Source: Amborella trichopoda (taxonomy: Eukaryota; Streptophyta; Magnoliopsida; Amborellales; Amborellaceae). Taken from it: a DNA stretch of 64,000 bases. Shown piece after piece: positions 32,311 through 42,835 of the stretch. Each line of letters begins with the position of its first letter. Positions within the stretch are counted from its first letter, which is position 1. The notes beneath the pieces were generated by a model. It ran no database searches. It had not been told where the DNA came from and saw only the letters and a program-made list of their open reading frames with translations. The stretch spans positions 1,368,936 to 1,432,935 of the forward strand of contig NW_006496119.1 of NCBI RefSeq assembly GCF_000471905.2, written 5' to 3'. A program made the translations under genes and the position numbers.

Positions 32311-32875
32311 CGTGTCAGGTACTACCTCAATCTGGAACTCAATTTCTCTTTTTGGACGTAGGGATGGCAATTCTTCTGAGAACACCTCAAGGTATTCTTT
32401 TACTACGGGTATCCCTTCTAACTGGGTCTGAATATCCTGATTCTCTAATACATATGTCAAATATCCTACACATCTCTTAGCCAAGAGGCGAGAGTCCCGG
32501 AGGGCAGAGATAAAATGCAGAGGAGAAGTGTCCCTAATGCCCTCAAGGTGTACTTCTGCTTGATCCAGACATTTAAAGGTTACCGTCTTTTCATGATAGT
32601 CGATGGTGGCATGGTGTGTAAACAACCAATCCATGCCTAGAATTGCATCAAAGTCTTGAATATCCAGGTGGATCAGATCTACTGGTAGGTCACACCCATC
32701 AATTATAATCTTACATTATTTATATACTTTATCAATAACCATAGAGCCTCCCACCAGTGTACATACTACTAAAGTGTAATTGAGACATGAAGATGCAGCA
32801 TTCATGTGACGAGAAAAATGGGGTGCAATAAATGAATGAGAGGATCTAGGGTCAATTAGGACTTTAGCATTAATA
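32311..32875 (-). pseudogene. Tekay aspartic protease
   Basis: The frame reads CDINAKVLIDPRSSHSFIAP near 32825-32875. The usual D-S/P-G of Del-type elements is D-P-R, so the flap-side glycine is lost. Then DAILGMDWLFTHHATIDYHE (about 32590-32660) and the linker DIQTQLEGIPVVKEYLEVFS toward RT, with LPSLRPKREIEFQIEVVPDT. Stops include one near 32715. Confidence 0.85.
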
Positions 32876-33860
32876 TCACAAATTGAAGAACATACCTCTG
32901 ATCACCGAGGTGGATGCCTTAGCCTCTTGTTTAGTGAGTGCGTACACTCGTCCTTGGGTCTTCGGGTGATCCTCGGTCTTCATCATTGGGCAGTCCTTCA
33001 CCCAGTGGTCAGTCTTGCCGCATTTCAGACATACATTCCTTTTTTGGGAGCATTTCATGGCAGTGTGTTTGCTTCTCCCAGAATAACTACAAATCAGGCA
33101 TTGGTCATTGTCTATATTGCTCGGAAGACTCCTTAGAATTCTTGGGTTAGGTGGGTACGGTCTCCCTCTGGCGTTTCTCCTAGAAACCTGTCAGGGTTTC
33201 TTCCCAAACTTTCCGGATGGCACTGCTTTCCCCTTTCCTTCCTCCCTTACGTTGCGATCCTCTCAGTCTTTTTCCATCTTCAGAGCATGGTCTACCATCA
33301 TGGTGTACGAATTTATATTCGCGGACATCACCCTACTCCTGATATCTGGTCGCAAGCCCCTTTCAAATATAGTCGCCTTTCGCGCCTCAGTATTTATGAT
33401 GTGGGGCTCATACTTAGAGAGTTCTGCGAAACGGACGACGTATTGTTCAATAGTCATGCCCCCTTCCTTTCCTTGACTGAATTGGGGAAGTACTTCGCGT
33501 CAAATGTTGTTAAGAAGTTTTTCCAGGTGACCTCGGTTCCTATCTCCCTCCAAGCCTGCTTTATCGAGTCCCACCAGCACTCTGCTTCTCCTTCAAGCAT
33601 AAAGGCCCCATGCCTGACTGTATGGTCATCTGAGCAGTGTAACACCTCTAAGATCTTCTCTATATGTTTCTTCCACCTCTCAGCCTTCTCCACTCCTCCA
33701 TGCCCTAAAAAGGTTGGGGATGTGTTCTCCTAAACCTTTCAATGAGGCTACTGTCATTCTACTCTGATGTAGGGGTAGACTGGGTTGGCATCGATTCCTT
33801 CATCATTTGCGTCATCGCCCCCAAAGTCTTGTAAAACTCACCAAGTGCCTCGATGTTTTC
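32876..33860 (-). pseudogene. Tekay gag with CCHC zinc knuckle
   Basis: Capsid/nucleocapsid protein. The start lies near 33860 (MTQMMKESMPTQ). The capsid core is EKAERWKKHIEKILEVLHCS, FMLEGEAECWWDSIKQAW and FLTTFDAKYFPNSVKERKGA (33693-33454). After a frame shift come MTIEQYVVRFAELSKYEPHI and FERGLRPDIRSRV (33457-33263). The knuckle CLKCGKTDHWVKDC (C-x2-C-x4-H-x4-C) lies at about 32990-33035. Overlapping plus-strand frames are shadows. Confidence 0.88.
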
Positions 33861-33992
33861 ATTACTGGAACTCACGATGTGATTACGAGCTCTCGGAAAC
33901 CCTTAACCTAGTCATAAGAACACTCAGTCACATGCCTACCCCAAAACTAATCTAAGGGGTCTCCTAAGCTTCCTAAGCCAAGAATCCTCTCC

Positions 33993-34009
33993 TGGCTACT
34001 CTGATATCA
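33993..34009 (-). promoter_or_regulatory. Tekay primer-binding site
   Basis: On the element strand the sequence a few bases after the 5' LTR is TGATATCAGAGTAGCC. It resembles the TGGTATCAGAGC PBS complementary to initiator tRNA-Met used by chromoviruses, with a G-to-A change. Confidence 0.7.
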
Positions 34010-34013
34010 GATC

Positions 34014-37000
34014 GGTCATGACCCCACCCCAGACCACCGTACCTTACATGGCGATGGGCGATCGACCGCGAACTCGTGATTCAATGAAACGTTTGTCACT
34101 CAGGTAGGAGTGGACTCAACACCTTTATATTCAGAAATCGAGCAAACCATCGAAGAAAGCGAAAGCAACAAGCTTAACTTGCAGAATAGTAAGAAAAAAA
34201 CTCTGCACACAAAAATCTTCCAAAATATTACATTCAGTTCAGGGCATCTAGGCCCAATAATACACATATCCACGAAGAACAAAATAGAACCAAGGCCAAA
34301 CAGCCCAGACATAAACAAGGTCCAAACGCCTTCTTTAACAACACTAGCTTTATCTTTTAGCCGCCAAACACGAACTGCCATCCCTGTACCTGTCTCTAAG
34401 AATCTACAACTAGAGGAGAAATAATGGGATGAGCTATTCAACCCAGTAAGCAGGTCTAGTGGTATACATCTATGGTGGTGCTATCCATATGTGACAATAG
34501 TACAATTTATCAATATAAAGTCATAATTTAGCATAAATGCATATCAAGTCAAGACAGCGAATATAGACATTGCATTTAAACGGAATTCATCACTAAATCA
34601 GTGCGATCAGAACCTTCAACTAGTGAAATCATAAATCATTGCATCATTACAGTGCTAAACATTCCTTATAAAGAAATTCAATCATTACCCACACACTCCC
34701 TAAATCACCTACTCCCGCAGTAAAGGCCCTATCCATCAGGCTAAGTCAATCCCATTGCTTAAGACCTCTACCATCACATAGGAGGGAGGGTAATGACAGA
34801 CGGGGTATCCACTTCATAATACCCTCAACACACTCACACAGTCCCCAGGGCGCATTGGGGTTTCGATAGGCCTTAACCTTGCAAGGCATCAATCACATAT
34901 CATTTCATAAATTTAGGGTACGACCCTTTATCCTCTCCCTTAATTTGTTCCTATCATTATGCAGGTTAGGGGATATGTCGGCATCTCTTTCCTTATTACC
35001 GATGAGTGTCCCATCACGTAGCAAGCAATATCATAGTATCATCCACTACTGGTGAGTGTCCCACCATGTAGTGGCCAAATTCTCATCAATGTCTTGGTGA
35101 ACCTAGCTCTCGCTACCGATGGGCTCAGGTCCCACCGCGTAGCGACCAATGTTCCCATCAATAAGTCCAATATCCACTATCAAAGGGCTTAGGTCCCAAT
35201 GCATAGTGATCACCACTCTCATCAATATAACAACATAGTATCCACTACCGTTGAGTGTCCCAGCACGTAGTGGTCGATAACAATATAAGCAGCAGCCATT
35301 CATTGTATCATAACAGATGGATCACATTTCATCATAACGTCATAGCATTTAGCAAAAGACATGCATTTCATAAGCTATCACATGGCATTTACACATAAGC
35401 TTTCTGAGTAACATTTGGCATTCATTGTTAATTTATTTCATCATTATCGCTCTCATGGCCCCTTTTTCTCACAAAGTGCAGTTTACACAGCATCATTCAC
35501 ATATCTTTATGGCATTCTCATGAAATTTATCATATGACATTCACATTCATCATATATCAAGATAACTTAGCGTCGCATGGTCATACAATGATGCAAAGAC
35601 ATGCCCCTCTTAGCGAGGGCGTAGCTCCCAATGTTGGGGGAGTTTTAGGATGCCTCCAACAAACTTTGAGATAATACACATTTCTTTACAAAAACATTGA
35701 TTTGAAGAAATTTGGGTGCCATTTGATGGGTCAATAGCTCAGTAAAAGGGAGCCATAGTTGCTGGAAATTTCCTTACAACAGTGCGCAATGACGTGTTCG
35801 TTCAGGTCGGGTCATAGCTCAAAATCAGTGGGGAGTTTCAAATGTCTCAAATTATGTAACTTTAAGTACATTCATAAATACTTCCAATGGCTATAATTTC
35901 AAGGTTTTGGGATACCATTAGCTAGGTAAAAAGCAATGCCCAAAAAGGGGCCACAGTGGCTGGAAATAGCAGCGACTGTGAACAGTGCCATGCTTCGACA
36001 TTTAGGGCCATATCATTTTATCCATGCAAAATATTATCACGACCAAAGAAGTAAAGTTGGAGTATACACACATGTCTTTCATTTGGAATCAACTTGGTCC
36101 TTTTTGGATACCAATTGGTCATCGAACATATAGATGGAAATTCACATTCTCAAGATAATATATTTGTAAAGAACACTTAATGTTTCTTACCCAAGCTACA
36201 CTTTGAGCTTGGAACTTTATTCGTGACAAGGAGTCCCATAGTGGGCGATTTCATGAGTTTCCACAAATAAAAGATCAAACTTATGGTAGACATAGTCATG
36301 GCATTGAGAAGCATAAACTGAAACTTCAACTTCATGTTAAGCAATTCATTCTTCACATTTTCCTTTATATCATCTAATCCATTCAACATTTTTACAACAC
36401 TCATAGATGCGTAAGGCTAAACCCACTTACCTTGACTTCTCACGACATCACAAATCCTCACTCATGGCCTTCACGGGCTTTCCTTGGCTTCACTAATGGG
36501 GTGTCTTGAAAGGGGCAGCAGTGAGCTTCAAGAGAGAGGGAAAAGTTGAGAAAAATGGGAGAGACCCGTGTTTCCCAACACTTAAAAGGAGTGGGTGGAT
36601 GGAAAACACTGTGGCTGATGCAATCACTCATTGCTCGGACAAGTACAGGGCAGATCTGACATGTACAGAGGCTGTACGTTTGACTAAAACACTCCCGATG
36701 CTGCACTATCAAACATTCAAATGGCACTATTCCAGCTGGTGCTGTTCTCTTCTTATCTAACTGGCACGGCTCCAACCGGTGCTGCTCTTCTCTTCCAACC
36801 CGCGCTGCTCGCTCTTCCCTTCCAACTAGAGTTGCTCCAACCGACGTTGCTCTGTCTTCTCTTCCAACCGGTGTTGCTCTCTCTTCTCTTCCAACCGGCG
36901 CTGCCCTCTCTTCTTTGCCAACCGATGCTACTCTCTCTTCTCTTACAATCGATGCTGCTCTCTCTACTCTTCCAACCGACACAGCTTTCTCTTCTCTTCC

Positions 37001-37141
37001 TACCAGCGCTGCTCTCTGTTCTCTTCCAACCGGCGCTGCCCTCTAAACACCCACGGTAATGCCTATACTCCACACGCCTTTCTCGCTCGACTTTCTTCTC
37101 TTGTGGTGAAACTTGTTTGGGAGAAAATTGTGGCCCTTACA
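34014..37141 (-). repeat. Tekay 5' LTR
   Basis: About 3.13 kb, collinear with 26378-29476. The outer end is intact (plus strand ...CCCTTACA, followed by CGATC). The inner terminal base has changed, giving GGTCATGACC on the plus strand where the left copy has TGTCATGACC. Contains the 27-bp array at 36735-37045. No gene is seen. Confidence 0.92.
36735..37045. repeat. 27-bp tandem array in right Tekay LTR
   Basis: About eleven units of the same 27-bp repeat as at 29062-29315, with two variant units where the Leu-rich frame changes. The copy number differs from the left LTR. Confidence 0.85.
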
Positions 37142-37146
37142 CGATC
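37142..37146 (+). repeat. Target-site duplication, right copy (CGATC)
   Basis: Directly follows the terminal CTTACA of the right Tekay LTR and equals 26373-26377. Confidence 0.92.
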
Positions 37147-37194
37147 CTCCTTCCTTCTTATCAAGAGGATGTCCTTGCGTCATCTTCCACTCAA

Positions 37195-37770
37195 GGCACG
37201 TCCAATGAGGGTGACGACGTTAAAAGCACTCCCCAACGGTCTAAGCAAGGGAAAGACCTAAATACTCCCCCGCACAAGTTCAATGAGGGTGACAACGTTA
37301 AAAGCACTCTCCAACAGTCTAAGCTAGGAAAAGACCTAAAAGATTCCTTGCACACGTCTAATGAGGGTGACAACATTAAAAGCACTCCCCAACAGTCTAA
37401 GCAAGGGAAAGACAAAAGATTCCCTGCACACGTCCAATGAGGGTGGCGACACTAAAAACACTCCCCAACAATCTAAGCAAGGGAAAAACCAAAAAGATTC
37501 CCTACATACGTCCAATGAGGGTGACGACATTAAAAGAACTCCTCAATGGTCTAAGCAAGGGAAAGAGCTAAAAGATTCCCTGTACACGTCCAATGAGGGT
37601 GATGACGTTAAAAGCACTCCCAAACAATCTAAGCAAGGGAAAGACCTAAAAGATTCCCTGCACACGTCCAATGAGGGTGATGACGTTAAAATCACTACCC
37701 AAAGGTCTAAGCAACGAAAAGACCGAAAAGATTCCCTTCACATGTCCAACCCTGGTGATGACATAAAAAG
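37195..37770 (+). repeat. 78-bp (26-residue) coding tandem repeat in Tat linker
   Basis: Eight units start at intervals of 78 bp (AATGAGG landmarks at 37204, 37282, 37360, 37436, 37514, 37592, 37670, then 37748). Units read TSNEGDDVKSTPKQSKQGKD then LKDSLH. One interval is 76 bp, which shifts the frame near 37420. The repeats are acidic at GDD and otherwise Lys/Ser/Gln-rich, so probably disordered. Element 1 has two units, the copies at 2012 and 1985 one each. Confidence 0.92.
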
Positions 37771-38120
37771 CCACCTATATCGGTCCGATAAGGGGAGCTA
37801 CCTTAAAAGTCCTCCACTTTTTGAGCCTTCTCGTTCTTCTTTTTCTACTTCTCATCTTTCTTCTCCTATGTCTCTTGCAGATACAACCTTGAAATGTCTA
37901 CACTTCGAGGCTCTCGACAGGGAATTCGAAGGAATCAACATAAGTAGGACGCAGCGGAAACGATTGAGAAAGACCCTGGCACAGGCAGCAGGATTCCTAA
38001 CAGTTGCTGATGCCCTAACAGCCAAAGCCAAGGTAGAGCCACCTTCTTGAAAGAAGAACAAAAAGTTGAAGCCAAAGAAACCCCAATGGCCCCTTGAGCC
38101 AGACTTTGAGAAGAGACTAT
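37771..38120 (+). pseudogene. Tat linker with LAQAAGFLTVADAL motif, element 2
   Basis: The frame opened at 37361 runs through a Ser-rich stretch to LADTTLKCLHFEALDREFEG, then INISRTQRKRLRKTLAQAAG and FLTVADALTAKAK, stopping at 38050 (TGA). The sense beyond the stop gives KPKKPQWPLEPDFEK. In the antisense Tat copy the same motif precedes a protease; here none follows. Confidence 0.75.
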
Positions 38121-38525
38121 GAGAATCAAGAGGCCAAAGCTTCAACTCTCAAGAAACTTGCCACTTGGTAGAAGTTTACGATGTACCACCCAGCACAGGG
38201 TAGACACTGCGACACCCATTCAAAGACCGTGTGATTCATACAGGGACACTTCTTGCACCACAATCATTGAATCTCAAATTCCCTGTAATCTCCCAGTCGA
38301 ACTCCTGCAGCCTAAGAAACAATCTTTGTTTAAGAAGATCCTTCTGCTCCTCAATCTGGGGAAGGTGCATAAATTATGATCCACCCTGAACCTCTATCTG
38401 AGGTAGAGATGTCCGGATCATGAGTCTCTGCACTTGAGGTCGACCAAAAGACCTCTAAAAACAATGATGAAGAGTTGCAGGAGGCCCCAACAAAGTGGGA
38501 AGAAGGTGGTTGAGCCACAGTAAAC
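38121..38525 (+). other. Linker before reverse transcriptase, element 2
   Basis: Matches 14700-15057 of element 1. Stops in all frames. No domain or repeat is recognised, and no protease is hidden here. Confidence 0.5.
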
Positions 38526-39425
38526 GAGCTCGTGGAAATAAATCTTGGAGGCGAAGCTGACCCTAGACCCATGTTTATTTCAACGAATCTATCTTCCGAA
38601 GAGAAAGAAGATTTCACTACTTTCCTGCAAGCAAATCGAGATGTCTTTTCTTGGCATTACAATGAGATGCCTGGTTTAGACCCTCAAGTCATTGTTCACC
38701 TTCTCAGCATTGCTCCGACTGTCAAGCCTTTCAAGCAGAAATCAAGAAGGTTCAGGCCTGACCTTGAAATGCAGATAGACGTCAAAGTTACCAAACTCAG
38801 ACAAGCATGCTTAATTCGTGAAGTCAAGTAACCGAAATGGTTGGCAAATGTTGTTCCAATCAAGAACAAGAATGGAAAAATCAGGGTTTGCATTGACTTC
38901 TACGACCTCAATACCGCCTATCTCAATGATGGCTTTCCGTTGCCATTCACTAAGATACTCATTGACTTACGGCCCACGGCCTGATCTTCTCCTTCATGGA
39001 TGGATACTCAGGGTATAATCAGATTAAGATGGCACTCGAAGATGAGGAGACCACTGCGTTCTTGACTCCAAAAGGGGTCTTCTATTACACAATGATGCCG
39101 TTTGGATTAAGGAATGCTGCTGCCACATACCAAAGAGCAATGACAACCATCTTCAAAGACATGATGCACAAAGAGGTGGAGTGTTATGTAGATGACTTGG
39201 TGGTAAACTCCTAAGAGAAGGATGCTCATATGAGAGACCTTGAAAAGGTATTCGAGCGACTATGCCTTCATTAGCTTAAAATGAACCCACTGAAATGTGC
39301 TTTTGGCGTCTGTTCGAGAAAATTCTTGGGGTTCATTGTCAGACATCGAGGGATTGAGGTAAAGCCAGTCAAGATCAAGGCGATCCAAGAAATGTTGTAG
39401 CCAACTACACTGCGAGAGTTGCACT
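38526..39425 (+). pseudogene. Tat reverse transcriptase, element 2
   Basis: Starts with LGGEADPRPMFISTNLSSEE and DVFSWHYNEMPGLDPQVIVH, then RRFRPDLEMQIDVKVTKLRQ, a stop (38829), and PKWLANVVPIKNKNGKIRVC with IDFYDLN. A one-base shift near 38985 leads to FMDGYSGYNQIKMALEDEET, FYYTMMPFGLRNAAATYQRA and the intact catalytic YVDD at 39185-39196. Stops at 39212 and 39272 precede KCAFGVCSRKFLGFIV and the RHRGIEVKPVKIKAI thumb. It is inactive because of stops, although the catalytic motif itself survives. Confidence 0.9.
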
Positions 39426-40057
39426 CTCTTCAAGGGAAGCTGGCGTACATCTGTAGGTTCATCTCAAATCTCTCAAGTCGCTGTAAACCCTTTACACATC
39501 TATTAAAGAAAGATACTCCATTCATTTGGGATGAAGCATGTCATGCAGCTCTTGATGACATTAAACAATATTTATTCAACCCTCTAGTACTCTTTACACC
39601 AGTGCTGGGAAACCCTCACATCCTATACATGACCGCTCTAGATGAGTCACTCGGAGCATTGTTGGCACAAAACAATGAAGAGGGAAAAGAGACTGTGTTA
39701 TATTATCTCAGCCGCAGGATGCAAGGGGCAGAGATGAATTATCCCCCTATAGAAAAGATGTGCCTTGCTCTGATCTTTCTAGTACAAAAATTTTGTCCCT
39801 ACTTGCTTGGTCATGAAGTGACACTTATATCTAAAGCACATCCTGTATAATTTCTCATGACATGCATATGCTTATCAGAATGCCTTGCTAAGTGGGCATT
39901 ATTGCTGATGGAATTCGACATCACGTATGTCCCACAAAAGGCCATCAAAGGCCAGGCTGTGGCTGATTTTCTTGCAGCACACCCCATACCAACAGAATCT
40001 CCGTTATCGAGGGACCTCCCTGATGAAGAAGTGTCCTGTGCTGACCTTGCTCATGCT
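39426..40057 (+). pseudogene. Tat RNase H (first domain) and tether, element 2
   Basis: The frame 39419-39850 reads LQGKLAYICRFISNLSSRCK, FTHLLKKDTPFIWDEACHAA, then the RNase H part, LYMTALDESLGALLAQNNEE with YYLSRRMQGAEMNYPPIEKM. After a stop come WALLLMEFDITYVPQKAIKG and QAVADFLAAHPI, the usual end of the domain. The order RT then RNase H is normal for Ty3/gypsy elements. Confidence 0.88.
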
Positions 40058-40700
40058 TAGGAATTGTACTTCGATGGAGCCTTCCAATTAGATCGAGGAG
40101 GCAACAGAGTAGTGTTCCTGACTCCGAGAGGAGGAGTATTGTTAGCTTCTTTCTCTCTCGCTCACGTTGGTTCTCATAATGAGGCAGAATACTAGGCCCT
40201 TATAATCAGGATGGACATAGCCTTCGACCTCGACTTGGAGCAGCTCAAGACCTATGGTGACCCTGAGTTAGTTATCCGACAACTCAAGACCTATGGCTAC
40301 TGAGTTAGTTATCCAACGGCTCAAAGGGATCCATAATATGAGGAAAGACATTCTCAAGCCTTATCACGATACTACCCAATTGGAGGATGTATCCCTAAGT
40401 AACATCCTCAGGAGGTTAAACTCGCAAGCTCACATGCTTATAAAACTCAGTGCTATAATTAAATTATCCTCATCAAGACCCACACATGTCTGGGTCACCG
40501 AATGGAGACACATTGAACTAAGAGCTGAGGTAGATGTGGATGATGAGAGAAATCTCTTCCTTGAGTGCCCTGCTTATCCAATCAGAGCACTTCTATCAAC
40601 TAAAGAAGCAATCAAGTCTGAACAAGAAATGGCAAAGAGTCAAGGAGCTAAGGATGGAAATCAAGGACCAGAATTCTTCGAGAGCAAGTAGAAGACTGAA
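40058..40700 (+). pseudogene. Tat second, archaeal-type RNase H (aRNH), element 2
   Basis: After TAG (40058-40060, probably a former Trp) the frame reads ELYFDGAFQLDRGGNRVVFL, TPRGGVLLASFSLAHVGSHN and EAEY with another stop, then LDLEQLKTYGDPELVIRQL. The D-G-A and N-E-A-E-Y motifs identify a second RNase H, a known hallmark of the Tat lineage. A duplication of about 40 bp (CTCAAGACCTATGG twice, 40245-40300) disrupts it. The frame 40293-40691 continues to the tether ending in SSRASRRLKRAHH. Confidence 0.85.
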
Positions 40701-41918
40701 GAGAGCCCATCATTAGTTTCCTAAAACATGGGAAGCTCCCAAAATATCATGTCAAACGCAACAACATACATTGAATGTCTACCAAGTATACCCTCCTTGA
40801 AGTAGATGCTCTTTTCAGACAGTCATTTGACGGTATTCTTCTTAGATGTGTGGACATGAAAGAAGCAAATAAGGTGTTGAAAGAAGTACACTCATGCATT
40901 TGTGGACTACACCAGTCCGGTCCTAAGCTCTATGAACGGATATGCAGATTGGGGTATTATTGACTTTCCATGAATACTGATTCCCTAAACTATGCTAAAA
41001 AGTGCCAGGTGTGCCAAATACATTCAAGCCTTGTTCACCAGCCTTCAGAACCCTTACAATGGGGATGGACATTGTAGGGCCTATAAACCCTTCGTCGGCA
41101 ATGGGGCATGTCATCATTCTAGCTGCAACAGATTACTCCTCTAAGTGGGCTGCAGCGGTCCCCCCTATGCGAGTTCCTGGGACAACAGTGGCCAACTTCG
41201 TTTGACATCACATCATATACCAGTTTGGGGTCCCTGACCAGATTATCTCAGACAATGGCCCTCAATTTTGAAGTCATCATATTGATCGCTTGGTCAACCA
41301 ATTTGGTTTTGAATGCAAGTATTCAACTATGTACCACCCTTGGGTGAATGGATTAGCTGAGGCTTTCAATAAGACTCTATGCAACGTTCTATGAAAATCG
41401 GTATCAAAGACGAAAAAGAACTGGTATAAGAAGCTTTCTGAAGCACTATGGGCTTATCGTACTACGACACGAAATGCTACCGATTCCAATCCTTATTCTC
41501 TGGTCTGCGGAGCTGAAGCAGTTTTACCACTTGAAATTCAAATCGCTTCACTGTGAGTTGTTATTCAGCAAGGAGTAATCGAAGATGAGAGATTCAAGCT
41601 CCGGTATCAAGAATTGAATGCCATCAATGAAAAGAGGCTAGAGGATCAGCAGAACCTTCAATTTAACCGAGGGAGAATGAAGAGGGATTTTGACTAGTCT
41701 ATCAAGGTTCGCTCATTCACCCCTGGCAATGTAGTTCTAACCGTCAAGAGGTCTATTGTTATGCATGACCGGTGTAAAGGGAAATTTGAACCCAAATGGG
41801 AGGGTCCCTTTATAGTAAAAAATGTCCACCAAATGGAGCCTACATACTGGTACATCTTGAAGGAGAGGAGGCGATGCCCCCTATCAATGGGCGATACCTA
41901 AGGAAGTATTATCCGTGA
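40701..41918 (+). pseudogene. Tat integrase, element 2
   Basis: The zinc-binding domain is at 40775-41030 (EVHSCICGLHQSGPKLYERI, then AKKCQVCQIH). Core: LTMGMDIVGPINPSSAMGHV with the first Asp near 41060, DQIISDNGPQF with the second near 41255, and GLAEAFNKTLCNV with Glu near 41360. Then LSEALWAYRTTTRNATDSNP, LPLEIQIASL, and a GKFEPKWEGPFIVKNV C-terminal block, ending near RYLRKYYP at 41918. At least six stops plus a frame shift near 41826. Confidence 0.9.
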
Positions 41919-42269
41919 TGCATATTCAAAGGGAAGAGACTCAATGCAAAGCAAGCAAGACAATAAAAACAAGGTCTAACTCTTTATTGCTTTAAGAACG
42001 AGTTACAATTTACAAGCCAAAAACCCTGTTATTAGGGAGGTTACACGTCTCTTGCATCTGAGGATAAGAGGACAGTTACAAACCAAAACTTGTAGTGTTG
42101 CAATGGCATCTGAGGATAAGAGGACGGTTACAAGCCAAAAGAAAATCCTTCCTCATTAAGAAGAAGCGAAACCATTCGGAGAAGTTATAGCTTCAATTCA
42201 TTCGGCGAGTACCACCAGAGAGAACGGTTACAGGCCAAAAGAAGAAGTCAATCATTTCTGAGTCAGCTT

Positions 42270-42375
42270 CAATTCATCTGACGTGTACATCAAACATGCA
42301 AGCCAGATCTCGTCTGATGTGCATATCAAACAGACAAGGAAGAATTCATTCGACGTGTACATCAAACATACAAGG
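42270..42375 (+). repeat. Short direct repeats ahead of the LAYDGEH frame
   Basis: Three units of 32-45 bp contain TC(T)GA(C/T)GTG(T/C)A(C/T)ATCAAACA (about 42277, 42315, 42347). A single related unit lies at 3688-3705. Confidence 0.65.
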
Positions 42376-42386
42376 CAGGCTTCTCT

Positions 42387-42581
42387 GGCAAGGAAATGGC
42401 CTATGATGGAGAGCATACCCTATTCACAGTGGTTGCCTTTCCGCAGAACAACATGGACTTCACTATTGTGCTGGAGCACTTGGCTTTCAACCGACATCAC
42501 AAGCCGGGCCTTACCACTAGTCTCCACCCTTTGCCTACCCATGTTAGTGCCATCGCCAAGAGCAGCAATTCCTGCTTGTAA
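42387..42581 (+). other. Small conserved frame (MAYDGEHTLF), LTR-3a copy
   Basis: The frame reads GKEMAYDGEHTLFTVVAFPQ, NNMDFTIVLEHLAFNR and HHKPGLTTSLHPLPTHV to a stop at 42581. It is the same frame as 3721-3957 and minus 54633-54457. An ATG lies in front of AYDGE only in this copy. Function unknown. Confidence 0.4.
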
Positions 42582-42659
42582 CTTACTGCCCCATGAAAGT
42601 GGCACTGTGCGCGTCATCAAGTGCCACATGTGCTGATGAGTGATGGTTGTTTCCTCCAA

Positions 42660-42835
42660 AGACTAGTGTGAACTGTGCTCCCAACTCCTAGTGCCGACTG
42701 CCTTTCTTAAGGTTCAGCGCCGACCGTGTCGGCACCGGTTATGCTTCTAACCATCATTGCCAGCTGTGTCAGCACTAAGTGTGCTTCTATTAGCACCGGT
42801 TGCTTGTCTTAAGTCAGCACCAGATGTGTGCTCCA
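42660..42835 (+). repeat. LTR array A in LTR-3a
   Basis: Five or six degenerate units such as CTAGTGCCGACTGCC and TTCAGCGCCGACCGTGTC, equivalent to 3990-4215. Confidence 0.65.

Larger units (their letters stand above)
26378..37141 (-). mobile_element. Complete-structure Tekay/Del chromovirus inserted in Tat element 2
   Basis: A 10.76-kb Ty3/gypsy element with both LTRs (26378-29476 and 34014-37141), a 5-bp target duplication, PBS beside the right LTR, PPT beside the left LTR, and gag-protease-RT-RNase H-integrase-chromodomain read from right to left. The C-terminal chromodomain and the domain sequence place it with chromoviruses of the Tekay (Del) type. Many frame shifts, stops and changes in catalytic residues show that it is dead. 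The two LTRs differ at many sites, so the insertion is old, but younger than the Tat element it split. Confidence 0.93.

Noticed and set aside
33287-33733. 148-codon plus-strand open frame
   Set aside because: Shadow of the minus-strand Tekay gag, whose capsid motifs are clear on the other strand.
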